The notes: generated from the sequence alone by a model not told the origin. DNA of 64,000 nucleotides from Acinetobacter gyllenbergii CIP 110306 = MTCC 11365 (GCF_000413855.1 NZ_ATGG01000008.1:97467-161466), one strand, 5' to 3'. Positions 9,268-17,879 are shown, counted from the stretch's first letter. Numbers and translations: made by a program.

Positions 9268-10518
9268 TTAAGCTTCTGAAGTTGCTTTTTGTTCAGCTTT
9301 TGGTGAATTGGCTTGTTTTTGTTCAGCAGCTTTTGGTGCTGCATTTTGAGCTTCAGCTGCTTTTGGTTGGTAAGGTTTAGCAGACACTTCTTGTCCTTCT
9401 TTAACCTTGGCAACACCATCAACAACAACCTTATCACCAGCCTGTAAGCCTTCAGTTACAATCCAGTCCTGACCTTTCACACCCACTGTTTTAATTGGGC
9501 GTGTTTCAATTGCACCTTTAGCATTGACTACCAATGCAATTGCTTGGCCTGTAGGTAAACGAGATACCGCTGCTTGAGGAATCAGATATGCATTTGGTAA
9601 AACACCTTGCGAGATTTTAGCCGTTGCATACATTCCTGGTAATAACAGGTGGTTTGGATTCGAGAAGACTGCACGTAGGGTTACAGTACCTGTATCTGGA
9701 TTCACGCTTGCGTCAGAGAAAGCAAGTTGGCCTTCGACTGGGTATTCAGACCCATCTTCCAGCGTGATTTTGACACGGGTATTGTTACTGTTATTTAAAC
9801 TGCCTTTGCTGAGTTGCTGGCGTAAACGCAATAATTCAGCACTTGATTGGTTGATATCAACATAGATTGGATCAAGTTGTTGAATCGTGACCAATGGATC
9901 AGCTTGGTTTGCAGTTACCAAAGCACCAGGCGTCACCGAAGAACGGCTAGACTGACCTGAGATTGGTGCGCGAACGGTTGAGTAACCTAGTGTAATTTCA
10001 GCATTTTTTAATGCAGCTTCAGACGCAGCCACATCAGCTTCAGCCAATTTTACTTGAGCATTGATATCGTCATATTCTTGTTTGGAAACCGCATTGGTTC
10101 CAACCAATTGACGATAACGACCCTCTTTCACGCGTAATGCATTTAAGTTTGCTTGTTGACGCAATAAGGTTGCACGAGCATTGTCTGCTGTTGCACGGTT
10201 GGTATTTGCATCAATTTGATAAAGTGCTTGACCTGCTTGAACGTAGCTACCTTCAGCAAATAAACGTTTTAGAATCACGCCACCTGTTTGCGGGCGTACT
10301 TCAGAAACTTGATATGCAGAGGTTCGTCCTGACAGTTCGACGTTTTGTTCAACGCTTTGTGGTTGAGCAACAATGACACCAACTTCTGGAGGTGGCATTT
10401 TTTGAGCAGCAGCAGCTTGCTGTGCATCTTTAGGATCTTTGCTACAACCAACAAGCGCAATGCTTGTTGCTAATGCGCAAGCAGTGAGGGCAGGAGCCCA
10501 AAGCTTAGCCGACATCAT
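9268..10518 (-). CDS. adeI: AdeI, periplasmic membrane-fusion protein of AdeIJK
   Basis: 416 residues from the first of two adjacent ATG codons, with GAGGTGG five bases upstream. A signal peptide ends in the lipobox IALVGCS, so the mature protein is lipid-anchored in the inner membrane. The order is typical: lipoyl half-motif (GGVILKRLFAEGSYVQAGQALYQID begins near residue 79), helical hairpin, second lipoyl half (LGYSTVRAPISGQ), beta-barrel and membrane-proximal domains, then a low-complexity Ala/Lys/Gln tail. It bridges AdeJ and AdeK. Its first codons overlap the end of the PAP2-family gene by 14 bases, so the two are almost certainly translated from one mRNA. adeJ follows after 12 bases. 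Confidence 0.95.
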   Translation of the reverse strand: MMSAKLWAPALTACALATSIALVGCSKDPKDAQQAAAAQKMPPPEVGVIVAQPQSVEQNVELSGRTSAYQVSEVRPQTGGVILKRLFAEGSYVQAGQALYQIDANTNRATADNARATLLRQQANLNALRVKEGRYRQLVGTNAVSKQEYDDINAQVKLAEADVAASEAALKNAEITLGYSTVRAPISGQSSRSSVTPGALVTANQADPLVTIQQLDPIYVDINQSSAELLRLRQQLSKGSLNNSNNTRVKITLEDGSEYPVEGQLAFSDASVNPDTGTVTLRAVFSNPNHLLLPGMYATAKISQGVLPNAYLIPQAAVSRLPTGQAIALVVNAKGAIETRPIKTVGVKGQDWIVTEGLQAGDKVVVDGVAKVKEGQEVSAKPYQPKAAEAQNAAPKAAEQKQANSPKAEQKATSEA

Positions 10519-11155
10519 TATTCCACCTCAATTTAGATTTTTTATCTAAAAACAAATTATTGCTGAAAGTGCTTTGATACAGCCCAAACCAAAGCAAGGA
10601 AGTCCAAATCAACCCAATTCCCCAACCGGCAAGTACGTCAGTTGGGTAGTGAACCCCCGCATAAACTCTAGATATCCCCATGAAGATAAACCATAAAGTA
10701 GATACTAAAATGACACTGGTGCGATATTTGTGTTGTTGACACAACAACATGGCTAAACTCGCAAGGGTTGCAGCATAAAGGCTATGGGCACTTGGGAAGG
10801 ATGCACCATAACTTTGAACCAAGTGATAAAACTCCATTGGTCTTGGCCGATCAATGCTCCATTTCAGAAGCCAACCAATCACAATGCTGCCGATCACACT
10901 TAAAGCGATAAAGGTCACATTCTTATAATTTTTAATCCAAGTTTGGTAGAGACACAAAAATGTAGTTAAAAATAGTAAAAAAGGCATCCCGCCAAGTAGA
11001 GAGAGCAGAACTGTCACATGATTAAGCGTAAATGAACGGTGCTCAAAAAAAACTTGAACACTAAAAAGGTCTAAAGTTGATGTGTTGGAAAGAACTAATC
11101 CAATCACACCGAATCCTAAAAAAAAGCAACCAATACAAAGCAATAGGTACGGCAT
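10505..11155 (-). CDS. PAP2-superfamily membrane phosphatase, first gene of adeIJK operon
   Basis: 216 residues with about six hydrophobic helices. All three PAP2 catalytic motifs are present: K98..RP103-104 (KWSIDRPRP), PSAH121-124 with the proton-donor His, and SRVYAGVHYPTD 162-173 with the nucleophilic His. The family removes phosphate from phosphatidic acid, phosphatidylglycerol phosphate or undecaprenyl pyrophosphate at the outer face of the inner membrane; which one cannot be told. The gene overlaps adeI by 14 bases and shares the promoter at 11207-11235. I recall a PAP2 gene ahead of adeI in A. baumannii too, so the link appears conserved within the genus and may connect lipid-precursor turnover with efflux. 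Confidence 0.88.
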   Translation of the reverse strand: MPYLLLCIGCFFLGFGVIGLVLSNTSTLDLFSVQVFFEHRSFTLNHVTVLLSLLGGMPFLLFLTTFLCLYQTWIKNYKNVTFIALSVIGSIVIGWLLKWSIDRPRPMEFYHLVQSYGASFPSAHSLYAATLASLAMLLCQQHKYRTSVILVSTLWFIFMGISRVYAGVHYPTDVLAGWGIGLIWTSLLWFGLYQSTFSNNLFLDKKSKLRWNNDVG

Positions 11156-11204
11156 GCGCTACTCATTATTTGCTTAACCATTATTCAGGGTTGTTGAGTG
11201 TTTG

Positions 11205-11235
11205 AAAGTGTACTCGTGAGTACACTTTTGGTCAA
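11205..11235 (-). promoter_or_regulatory. Promoter of pap2-adeIJK with overlapping palindromic operator
   Basis: On the minus strand TTGACC (-35, 11230-11235) and TACACT (-10, 11207-11212) are exactly 17 bases apart. A perfect 11-base inverted repeat, AAAGTGTACTC and GAGTACACTTT with a 2-base centre (11205-11228), covers the spacer and the -10 box. This is the geometry of a repressor operator. The TetR-type regulator AdeN is known to repress adeIJK in A. baumannii, so it is the obvious candidate ligand, but adeN is not in the window and binding is inferred. Confidence 0.75.
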
Positions 11236-11514
11236 GTCTTGAAATTTTATGATAATTTCATTTTGATGTTTTTTTAAGACTTAGTAAAAAAACATAACAA
11301 AATTTGATGTATATCTCACTTTTAATTGAATCTATGCCTATCATGAAAAGTACTTTTTTAAGCTGTTTTCTCAACAGCCTAAGTCATTCTCTAGATTGCA
11401 AATTTACTTTGCATCATCTCGTTTGACTCAAGCAGCCTAATCCGTATTTATGTAGGCAATATTCAGCTCAGTGCAATATTCAAAAAGTAAAAGATCAAGA
11501 TTGCATAAGTTGTT

Positions 11515-11601
11515 TTACATGGTTTTAGCAGTAAGTTTTAGAGTGCAGACGCATAATTGAGATCTCTCATTCAATTCGAGATACTTATAGACTGGCGTCA
11601 T
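11515..11601 (-). CDS. Possible 28-codon ORF with hairpin-occluded start; maybe transposase stub
   Basis: ATG 11601 is preceded by AGGAG five bases away, a very good ribosome site in a region with no other gene. The 28-residue product begins MTPVYKYLELNERSQL, faintly like the first helix of IS30-type transposases, then stops. The ribosome site and ATG are both paired in a hairpin (see the next element), as in many insertion-sequence transposase leaders. It may be a decayed insertion-sequence end, a leader peptide or chance. Confidence 0.3.
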   Translation of the reverse strand: MTPVYKYLELNERSQLCVCTLKLTAKTM

Positions 11602-11632
11602 AGTATCTCCTAGTAAAAGGGATACCATGGCG
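11597..11632. other. Hairpin covering the start of the 28-codon ORF
   Basis: CATAGTATC (11599-11607) pairs with GATACCATG (11621-11629) with one mismatch or wobble, extended by CTCC/GGG pairs, around a TAGTAAAA loop. On the minus-strand RNA this buries AGGAG in part and the ATG fully. Confidence 0.5.
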
Positions 11633-11674
11633 GAGAAGTAATCTATTCAATAATAGACGCAGGGAATACCAACC

Positions 11675-11724
11675 CATTTAAACTATTTTTGGTGGCTTGA
11701 TTATACGCAAAAATAGTTCAAATG
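11675..11724. repeat. 17-base inverted repeat, 16-base loop
   Basis: CATTTAAACTATTTTTG (11675-11691) and CAAAAATAGTTCAAATG (11708-11724) are inverted copies with one transition. It lies 36 bases beyond the stop of the gcr-like gene on the minus strand. A terminator is possible, although no T run follows; a decayed repeat is the alternative. Confidence 0.6.
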
Positions 11725-11759
11725 TTAGACTTGTACTTTGTCGTTTTTTCTGTACAAAG

Positions 11760-13808
11760 CTAGTGTGCAGATGGGGTGTTCTTCGTCTGTTCTTCCACTT
11801 CAACGGGTTGTTTAGGTGGCCAGAAAAAATCGCTTGGTCGGGTCAGGAAGTGAGTCGTTACCAACTTTGCGAGAGGCTTCCATTGTGCAAAACGGACACG
11901 GCGGGCGCGTAAAGCAACAATAATGGTTAGGGTGAAGCTGACAAATAAGTTGGTTAATCCAATCAGCATCACACCAAGGAATGACACTAAAATTAAACCA
12001 ATGTCAGGCCCACCAATGGTCATTAAACCTTGGATGAAGTTGGCAGAGGCGAAGGCAATGTGACGGATATCTAAAGGCAAGCCTAAAATAAATCCAATCG
12101 TGCCCATACTGCCCAGCATGATTCCAAACAAGAAGTTACCCGCCAAGGCGCCGAGATTGGTCTCAATATAACCCGCGAATTTATCTAAACGTTGTTGTCC
12201 CATCCAGCGTTTTAAGCGTCGATGTTGTTTTAAACGTGGACCGACTTTACGATAAACTGCCAAGTTATCGAAATAACCTGCAATCAAGCCAGAGAAAAAC
12301 AAACATACACCCGCAATTGCGGCATGTGGAACTGCCAATGACGTAAAGGGGTTGAGGCTATGTAGCAATGCGGCTGATTTGGCGTGATTGAGCAGTGGCT
12401 CACCAAGATTGTATTGCCACAAAAAGGTAATCAGTGCTGCGGTTGGAATCGCAATCGAGATATTCCCCAAAATTGCAATGAACTGGGTTCGGATAATATT
12501 AATAATCAAGGCGGCCAGTTCGGCAATTTGTGCGGTCTTGCTGCCTTTTTGCTGCTGTACCGTTGAGGCAAGCGCCGCTGCAGTCATGGCAGGTTGTTTG
12601 GTCGCCACGGTAAAGTGCAATACATGAATCAACATAAAGCCAAGCGCATAGTTCATGCTGTATAAAAAGGCATGACCAAATGGAGCTAAGACCAAACGCG
12701 CCGTTAAAATTTTCAGCGTTGCCATGGTGGCAATGATCGCACCAGCACCTGCAGCTGCTTTGTACATGCCAAAGAAGCCTGATTTATCGGTACTTACATA
12801 ATGCTCACCTGTTTTACTGGCATTTTCTGTGACCTGTAAGGCAATCAGCTCACTGGTTGAGGTTAATAAGTGGCGGACACTTTTCTCATTATAATGTGCT
12901 TTGGTTAAGTCAGTGATTAACTCACCTAATGCCGTGTAACGCGCATCATTTTTGCTGGCTAATAGGGTCAGTAGCAGTTCAATCCGATCAATTGCCTGTT
13001 CTAACAGTGATAATAAATAGGTGAGGCTGATACTAACGCCAATCCGCTTGGTGGCACGGCGAATTTTGAGCACCACTTCACGGCATTGATCCAGCATCAC
13101 AAAGGCTTGCGATGCATCTGGTGGTGGTAAAACCACAACCGCATCTTGATCATCAATCTGTTTTTTATATTTCTCGATGAACTCTACGATTTCACGATTT
13201 TGCACCAGAAAAGGCGATTCATATTCGGTAATTTCAGGTTGCGCATTAATAAATTCAGGGTAGAGGCCGATACCACTAATCCGATAGGACAATACCGTAA
13301 TCGCTTTAATTAGCTCATTTTTTGAAATCTGTTTTTCTGTGGTATTGCTTTGACTTTCACCTAAGAGGTTGAATAGGGTAATCCAGTCCTGATTCTCAAT
13401 CAGATCGAGCCATTCACTGTCATTTTCTTGGTGAAAGACTTTTCCAATCAGGGTTTTAAGCTGTTGACCATCTTCGACTAAAGGGAGGAAGTGCGCGCCC
13501 AGACGTTGTCCCAACTGGTTCCAAAACCCATCCAGCGAAAGAATCCCGCTGTCAGCATATAAGCTTAACTGTTTATATTGGCTGATGAGCTTAAGTAAAA
13601 AGTTTTGCAGTAAGATGGCTGACGTTGGAGTCAGTAATAAGATTTTGATTAGCGCATGGATACGCTGTTTAACTTCATCCGCATCATTTGGATTTTTGGG
13701 ACGGATCCGATTGACCAGTTCAATCAGCAGTTGTTCGTCAAGAACAGCTTGAGGTTGGTCAAGCTGTTCCTGCATTTTTAAAAAAAGATCAGATAAGGTT
13801 AAATGCAT
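11760..13808 (-). CDS. Gcr-type 'site-specific recombinase' family membrane protein
   Basis: 682 residues. The N-terminal half is helical and soluble; the C-terminal half has about six to seven membrane helices, including the family block around GNFLFGIMLGSMGTIGFILG and DIRHIAFASANF. This matches the family annotated as site-specific recombinase Gcr after a Neisseria gonorrhoeae gene, but membrane topology and the lack of any tyrosine or serine recombinase motif argue against recombinase activity. True function unknown; an inner-membrane role is inferred. It lies 14 bases after ispB on the same strand, so the two probably share a transcript. Confidence 0.8.
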   Translation of the reverse strand: MHLTLSDLFLKMQEQLDQPQAVLDEQLLIELVNRIRPKNPNDADEVKQRIHALIKILLLTPTSAILLQNFLLKLISQYKQLSLYADSGILSLDGFWNQLGQRLGAHFLPLVEDGQQLKTLIGKVFHQENDSEWLDLIENQDWITLFNLLGESQSNTTEKQISKNELIKAITVLSYRISGIGLYPEFINAQPEITEYESPFLVQNREIVEFIEKYKKQIDDQDAVVVLPPPDASQAFVMLDQCREVVLKIRRATKRIGVSISLTYLLSLLEQAIDRIELLLTLLASKNDARYTALGELITDLTKAHYNEKSVRHLLTSTSELIALQVTENASKTGEHYVSTDKSGFFGMYKAAAGAGAIIATMATLKILTARLVLAPFGHAFLYSMNYALGFMLIHVLHFTVATKQPAMTAAALASTVQQQKGSKTAQIAELAALIINIIRTQFIAILGNISIAIPTAALITFLWQYNLGEPLLNHAKSAALLHSLNPFTSLAVPHAAIAGVCLFFSGLIAGYFDNLAVYRKVGPRLKQHRRLKRWMGQQRLDKFAGYIETNLGALAGNFLFGIMLGSMGTIGFILGLPLDIRHIAFASANFIQGLMTIGGPDIGLILVSFLGVMLIGLTNLFVSFTLTIIVALRARRVRFAQWKPLAKLVTTHFLTRPSDFFWPPKQPVEVEEQTKNTPSAH

Positions 13809-13822
13809 AGGCAGTCAAAAAA

Positions 13823-14800
13823 TTATTGTAGTCGATGTAAAGCCATTAAGGTCAAATTGATCAGTGCTTGGCGATATTCATTATCTGGCAGCGCTTTCAA
13901 CGCTTCTAAAGCGGCATCCGTTTCCTGTTGGGCACGTTTTTGACAGTAATCTAGGCCACCCGAGTGATGAACAATTTCAATCACTTTATCTAAATGCTCA
14001 ACACCACCTGTTGCAATACTGCGACGAATGATTTGGTGTTCCTCGCCAGTTGAATGAGCTAATGCAGAAATTAACGGTAAAGTCGGTTTCCCTTCCATTA
14101 AATCATCACCAATATTTTTACCTAATGTTTCAGCATCAGAGGTGTAATCTAAAATATCGTCGATAATTTGGAAGGCATTGCCAAAATGACCTGCGAAGCG
14201 ACGCAAAGGTTCACGGTATTCTTCTGTTCCAGCTAAAATGGCGGCGCCTTCGGTGGCGAGTTCAAATAAGCGGGAAGTTTTACCATGGATAATTCTTAAA
14301 TAGGTTTCTTCTGTGGTCTCTGGTTGGTGCTGCGATTGAAGCTGTAAGACTTCGCCTTCTGCAATTTCACAAGTCCCAGTCGAGAAATCTTTTAATAAGG
14401 TCATATTATTTAAATCGACCAATAAATCAAAAGCTCTTGAAATTAGGAAATCACCGACCAAAACCGCAGTTTGATTGTTCCATGTTGCATTTGCGGTTGG
14501 ACGACCACGGCGCAAACTTGATTCATCGACCACATCGTCATGCACCAAGGTTGCAGTATGCAGCATTTCAATGACTGCCGCCAAATGCTGTGCTTGTTGC
14601 ATATCGGCGAGTCCACAAGCCCGCGCTGCCAATAAACACATAATCGGACGCATGCGTTTTCCGCCTGCTTCAACCACGTGTTTGCTGACACTCATGACGA
14701 GGCCCACTTTTGAGCTAATTCCTTCATTAATGAGGCGATCCATCGCAGCAAAATCTGTCGCAACAGGGGAGAGAATGTCTTGCTTAAAATCGATAACCAT
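13823..14800 (-). CDS. ispB: Octaprenyl diphosphate synthase
   Basis: 325 residues, the normal trans-prenyltransferase length. First Asp-rich motif DDVVD at 88-92 followed by RRGRPT, second motif DDILD at 214-218, and GKRMRP at 47-52 for pyrophosphate binding. The enzyme extends farnesyl diphosphate with isopentenyl diphosphate to make the ubiquinone side chain. It is transcribed divergently from rplU-rpmA, the same arrangement as in E. coli, which supports the ispB rather than farnesyl synthase assignment. Acinetobacter mostly makes ubiquinone-9, so the true product may be nonaprenyl diphosphate; chain length cannot be read here. Confidence 0.93.
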   Translation of the reverse strand: MVIDFKQDILSPVATDFAAMDRLINEGISSKVGLVMSVSKHVVEAGGKRMRPIMCLLAARACGLADMQQAQHLAAVIEMLHTATLVHDDVVDESSLRRGRPTANATWNNQTAVLVGDFLISRAFDLLVDLNNMTLLKDFSTGTCEIAEGEVLQLQSQHQPETTEETYLRIIHGKTSRLFELATEGAAILAGTEEYREPLRRFAGHFGNAFQIIDDILDYTSDAETLGKNIGDDLMEGKPTLPLISALAHSTGEEHQIIRRSIATGGVEHLDKVIEIVHHSGGLDYCQKRAQQETDAALEALKALPDNEYRQALINLTLMALHRLQ

Positions 14801-15245
14801 ATGAAGAAAAACCTCGTATAGGTGGGTAATGTTGCCAAGTGTATCAATTTATCTATAACTAAACAGTTATACAGACTGTGTAATCTGCTATTTAAGACAC
14901 GATGAAGAGTTTTTTGGTCTTAATTTAGACAGAAAAGAGGTTTCCCACCATATACCATTACTTTAATTATGGCTTTTAAAAAACACAGTTTGTTATTGTT
15001 ACAACTTATTTTCAGAAATGTATTTCAAATTTTGATCAGAATCAATCGAAAATCCGTCATCAATCTAATTGATTTTGCTTAAAAATCCAAGCAAGTTATC
15101 GATATACATGTGTTTATGTAAAATCACTTGTCGTTTGATCAATTTTCACTTAAAATTTGTCCCCTTGTATAACCCCAGTGGCGTTCGTCTTAAGATCGAT
15201 ATGTCCCTTTATCGGCACGACGACACGGGCAAGTTGGAGTACATT
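14801..15245. other. 445-base divergent intergenic region ispB / rplU
   Basis: AT-rich. Contains the probable rplU promoter and its leader. No gene or recognised RNA element; part of the ribosomal-protein leader (about 15180-15245) is GC-richer and could form weak hairpins. Confidence 0.5.
15145..15173 (+). promoter_or_regulatory. Probable rplU-rpmA promoter
   Basis: TTCACT (15145-15150) and TATAAC (15168-15173) with a 17-base spacer, giving a leader of about 65 bases before rplU. Confidence 0.5.
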
Positions 15246-15557
15246 ATGTACGCAGTAATCCAAAGCGGTGGTAAACAGCACCGTGTTGTTGAGGGTGAAA
15301 CCCTTAAAGTAGAATTATTGAAAGCTGAAACTGGCGCGACTATTACGTTTGATGACGTATTAATGGTTGTTAACGGTGACAACATTCAAATCGGTGCTCC
15401 AGTTGTAGCTGGCGCAAAAGTAACTGCAGAAGTAGTTGGCCATGGTCGTCACGACAAAATCCGCATCATCAAAATGCGTCGTCGTAAACACTATCGTAAA
15501 CAACAAGGTCACCGTCAATGGTTTACCGAGTTGAAAATTACTGGTATCGCAGGCTAA
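15246..15557 (+). CDS. rplU: 50S ribosomal protein L21
   Basis: 103 residues from ATG 15246 (GGAG just upstream); the frame stays open further upstream but that part is not protein-like. [14 protein letters not shown] is the canonical L21 start and the C-terminal [16 protein letters not shown] is the basic rRNA-binding stretch. L21 binds 23S rRNA in the large subunit together with L20. Followed after 18 bases by rpmA in the universal rplU-rpmA operon. Confidence 0.98.
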   Translation: MYAVIQSGGKQHRVVEGETLKVELLKAETGATITFDDVLMVVNGDNIQIGAPVVAGAKVTAEVVGHGRHDKIRIIKMRRRKHYRKQQGHRQWFTELKITGIAG

Positions 15558-15575
15558 TACGAGGAGTAAATAGAC

Positions 15576-15830
15576 ATGGCAACTAAAAAAGCCGGTGGAT
15601 CGACGAAGAACGGTCGTGATTCGAATCCTAAGATGTTAGGTGTTAAAGTTTACGGTGGTCAAACTGTAACTGCTGGTAACATCATCGTTCGTCAACGTGG
15701 TACAGAGTTCCACGCTGGTGCAAATGTTGGTATGGGTCGTGACCATACTTTATTTGCTACTGCTGACGGCGTAGTAAAATTTGAAGTGAAAGGTCAATTT
15801 GGCCGTCGCTATGTAACTGTTGAAGCTTAA
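15576..15830 (+). CDS. rpmA: 50S ribosomal protein L27
   Basis: 84 residues, AGGAG upstream of ATG. The N-terminus [16 protein letters not shown] is the flexible arm that reaches toward the peptidyl-transferase centre in bacterial ribosomes; GVKVYGGQ and GRDHTLFA are family signatures. Second gene of the rplU operon, closed by a strong terminator. Confidence 0.98.
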   Translation: MATKKAGGSTKNGRDSNPKMLGVKVYGGQTVTAGNIIVRQRGTEFHAGANVGMGRDHTLFATADGVVKFEVKGQFGRRYVTVEA

Positions 15831-15846
15831 GTTTTAATAGTTCGAG

Positions 15847-15872
15847 AAAACCCGCTTTTAGCGGGTTTTTTT
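15847..15872 (+). terminator. Terminator of rplU-rpmA
   Basis: AAAACCCGC / GCGGGTTTT stem with TTTTA loop and T run. Confidence 0.9.
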
Positions 15873-15898
15873 ATGCATATAAGTTTTTGCATTGTGCT

Positions 15899-16768
15899 TT
15901 AGTCTGAAGGTTTTCCAAAGTTTCCTGTTTTTAAATCTTCATAAGCCTGTAAAATTTGCTCATAACTGTTCATCACAAAAAAGCCATGCCCATTGATTGG
16001 CTCTTGCAAGGGCGGCGCAGATAAAAATAACAGATCACTATCTTCTAATGCGGTAATCGCCACATCAGTATCAAAGCTGGACAACACCGCTAAGGCCTGT
16101 TCTTCCAATGTGTCTTCATGTTCAGTGAATCGAAGCTTGCCTTTACGTAAATAAATTAAAGTCGTGTCCCCATGCTGAGCAGGGAGTGTCAGTTGATGAG
16201 CTTTATTTAGATGAACATCAAAAACATTCATTGGGCTAAATGTTTGGGCGATCCCTTGAATATTTTGAAACTGTCCAGCCACAATCCGGACATAGCCTGC
16301 ATTCTGTTCGAGAGGTACTTTGGGGATCGTATTATTTAATAGGCTTTGATAACGAGGTGCAGACATTTTGTCTTTTGCAGGAAGGTTAATCCACAATTGC
16401 AGCATTTCAAAGTATCCACCACGCTCACGAAAAGCAGGGCTAAAATGTTCGGTATGCTGAATGCCAGAAGCTGCCGTCATCCATTGCACATCACCTTGTC
16501 CGATGATTCCACCTTGCCCCGTAGAGTCTTGGTGTTGTAACTCACCCGCAAACACAAAGGTCACTGTTTCAAAGCCGCGGTGTGGATGCTCATTCACACC
16601 TTTTTTCGTGCTTTTGGGTGCCAAGCGTCCTGGCCCTAGATGATCCAATAATAAAAACGGTGAGGTGGTATTCCCCAGCTCTTGATACGAAAATACCGAA
16701 AGGGCGGGATAAAAATCGCCAATCGCAAATCGCGTGTCATTCCGGTGGATAAAGGCAAGACTTTTCAT
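15899..16768 (-). CDS. Pirin family protein
   Basis: 289 residues, a bicupin. The metal-binding N-terminal cupin shows NEHPHRGFETVTFVFAGELQHQDS, giving the His residues and Glu of the iron site, then GDVQWMTAASGIQHTEH. The C-terminal cupin is degenerate, as usual. Bacterial pirins are iron-binding; some, such as E. coli YhhW, have quercetinase activity and others modulate partner proteins. Which applies is unknown. The gene is monocistronic and convergent with rpmA. Confidence 0.88.
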   Translation of the reverse strand: MKSLAFIHRNDTRFAIGDFYPALSVFSYQELGNTTSPFLLLDHLGPGRLAPKSTKKGVNEHPHRGFETVTFVFAGELQHQDSTGQGGIIGQGDVQWMTAASGIQHTEHFSPAFRERGGYFEMLQLWINLPAKDKMSAPRYQSLLNNTIPKVPLEQNAGYVRIVAGQFQNIQGIAQTFSPMNVFDVHLNKAHQLTLPAQHGDTTLIYLRKGKLRFTEHEDTLEEQALAVLSSFDTDVAITALEDSDLLFLSAPPLQEPINGHGFFVMNSYEQILQAYEDLKTGNFGKPSD

Positions 16769-17059
16769 GAATGATGCTGGTTAAAATCATTGGCTTTTAG
16801 CTTAGCAAATGCTGGTGATTCGTCTAGATTCACGCCGAGCAATAATTTTCCCTGATCAGACATTGACGAATGTAGTTGGTGAATGGTCGAAAAGTTAATT
16901 TTCGTTCTTACAATCTCTACATAAAGGCTGCAACTTCATACATAATGCAGAACTTTGCGACACGAATTACACAAAACCGTTGCTTTTCTTCATTTTTTTA
17001 ATGATCAAAAACAGTAAGATGTCGTCATACCAGTAGAAATCTGATAGAAGGTTGTTTTT

Positions 17060-17758
17060 ATGAATTTCGTAAAAAAAATGGCTTATGCTGCAACGTTAAG
17101 TGCAATGACACTTGCTCCTGTTGTGAGTAGTCAGGTCTTCGCTGCACCTGTTGCTGCATCGGCTCAGCAAGCGACCACCAGTTTGGTTCAACAGTTATCT
17201 GGCTTGCAACGATTCACCGCAGATTTTGAACAAAGCACAAAAGTAGCAAACAGTAATAAAGCAGTACAAAAAAAAGGTTTAACTGCTCAACACATGAATC
17301 AGACCTTTAAAGGAACAATGAAAGTTGAGCGTCCTGGGAAATTTTATTGGGAAACCACCAGTCCAGCCAAACAAACCATCGTGACTACGGGTAAAGTGGT
17401 GTGGATTTATGATCCAGACTTGCAGCAAGCCGTGCGTCAAAGCTTAGATGATCAAATTGCCAATACGCCAGCATTATTGTTATCGGGCAATACCAACCAG
17501 ATCATGCAGTCTTATCGTGTGACTCAACCGGATCGCAGCAAGCTGTATTACACTTTATATCCTAAGCAAGAAGATGGGGCATTCCAGAGTTTAACGATTA
17601 GTTTTGGTGGCAATAAAGCGCCGAATTTGATGGTATTACAAGACTCTTTGGGGCAAACCACTTATGTGCGTTTCAATAATATTAAAGTGAATCAGGCGAT
17701 TCCAGCATCAGTGTTTAATTTCACACCGCCTAAAGGCACAGATATTATTGATCAGTAA
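17060..17758 (+). CDS. lolA: LolA, periplasmic outer-membrane lipoprotein carrier
   Basis: 232 residues with a signal peptide ending at VFAAP (about residue 29). The mature part has LQRFTADFEQ, KFYWETTSPAKQTIVTTGKVVWIYDPDL and the C-terminal FNFTPPKGTDII, all LolA signatures. LolA receives lipoproteins from LolCDE and carries them through the periplasm to LolB. AdeK and the lipoproteins encoded nearby are expected clients. Single-gene unit with its own terminator. Confidence 0.93.
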   Translation: MNFVKKMAYAATLSAMTLAPVVSSQVFAAPVAASAQQATTSLVQQLSGLQRFTADFEQSTKVANSNKAVQKKGLTAQHMNQTFKGTMKVERPGKFYWETTSPAKQTIVTTGKVVWIYDPDLQQAVRQSLDDQIANTPALLLSGNTNQIMQSYRVTQPDRSKLYYTLYPKQEDGAFQSLTISFGGNKAPNLMVLQDSLGQTTYVRFNNIKVNQAIPASVFNFTPPKGTDIIDQ

Positions 17759-17774
17759 CTCTCCGCTTGACTTG

Positions 17775-17800
17775 AAAGCCGCACCTGTTGCGGCTTTTTT
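17775..17800 (+). terminator. Terminator of lolA
   Basis: AAAGCCGC / GCGGCTTT with a 7-base loop followed by T run. Confidence 0.85.
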
Positions 17801-17879
17801 GATATGAAGTTTGGATACATTTTTTAATTTCATCTTGGGGCAAGGCTTTGTATAGTGAAGAAAAACATCAGAGACTTGC

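Larger units (their letters stand above)
11156..11759. other. 604-base intergenic region upstream of the efflux operon
   Basis: AT-rich. It holds, from low to high coordinate, the pap2-adeIJK promoter/operator, about 280 bases with nothing recognised, the hairpin-occluded 28-codon ORF and the 17-base inverted repeat. No tRNA or known structured RNA was recognised. Confidence 0.6.

Noticed and set aside
11340..11600. Possible structured RNA such as 6S, tmRNA or RNase P in the efflux upstream gap
   Set aside because: None of the conserved cores of these RNAs could be found on either strand.
11760..13808. Gcr-like gene as sign of a mobile element
   Set aside because: Despite the name, no recombinase motif, flanking repeats or attachment sites; chromosomal and linked to ispB.
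15069..15245. Upstream extension of the rplU frame (59 codons)
   Set aside because: Conserved L21 begins at MYAVIQSGG (15246) with a ribosome site; the extension is leader DNA.
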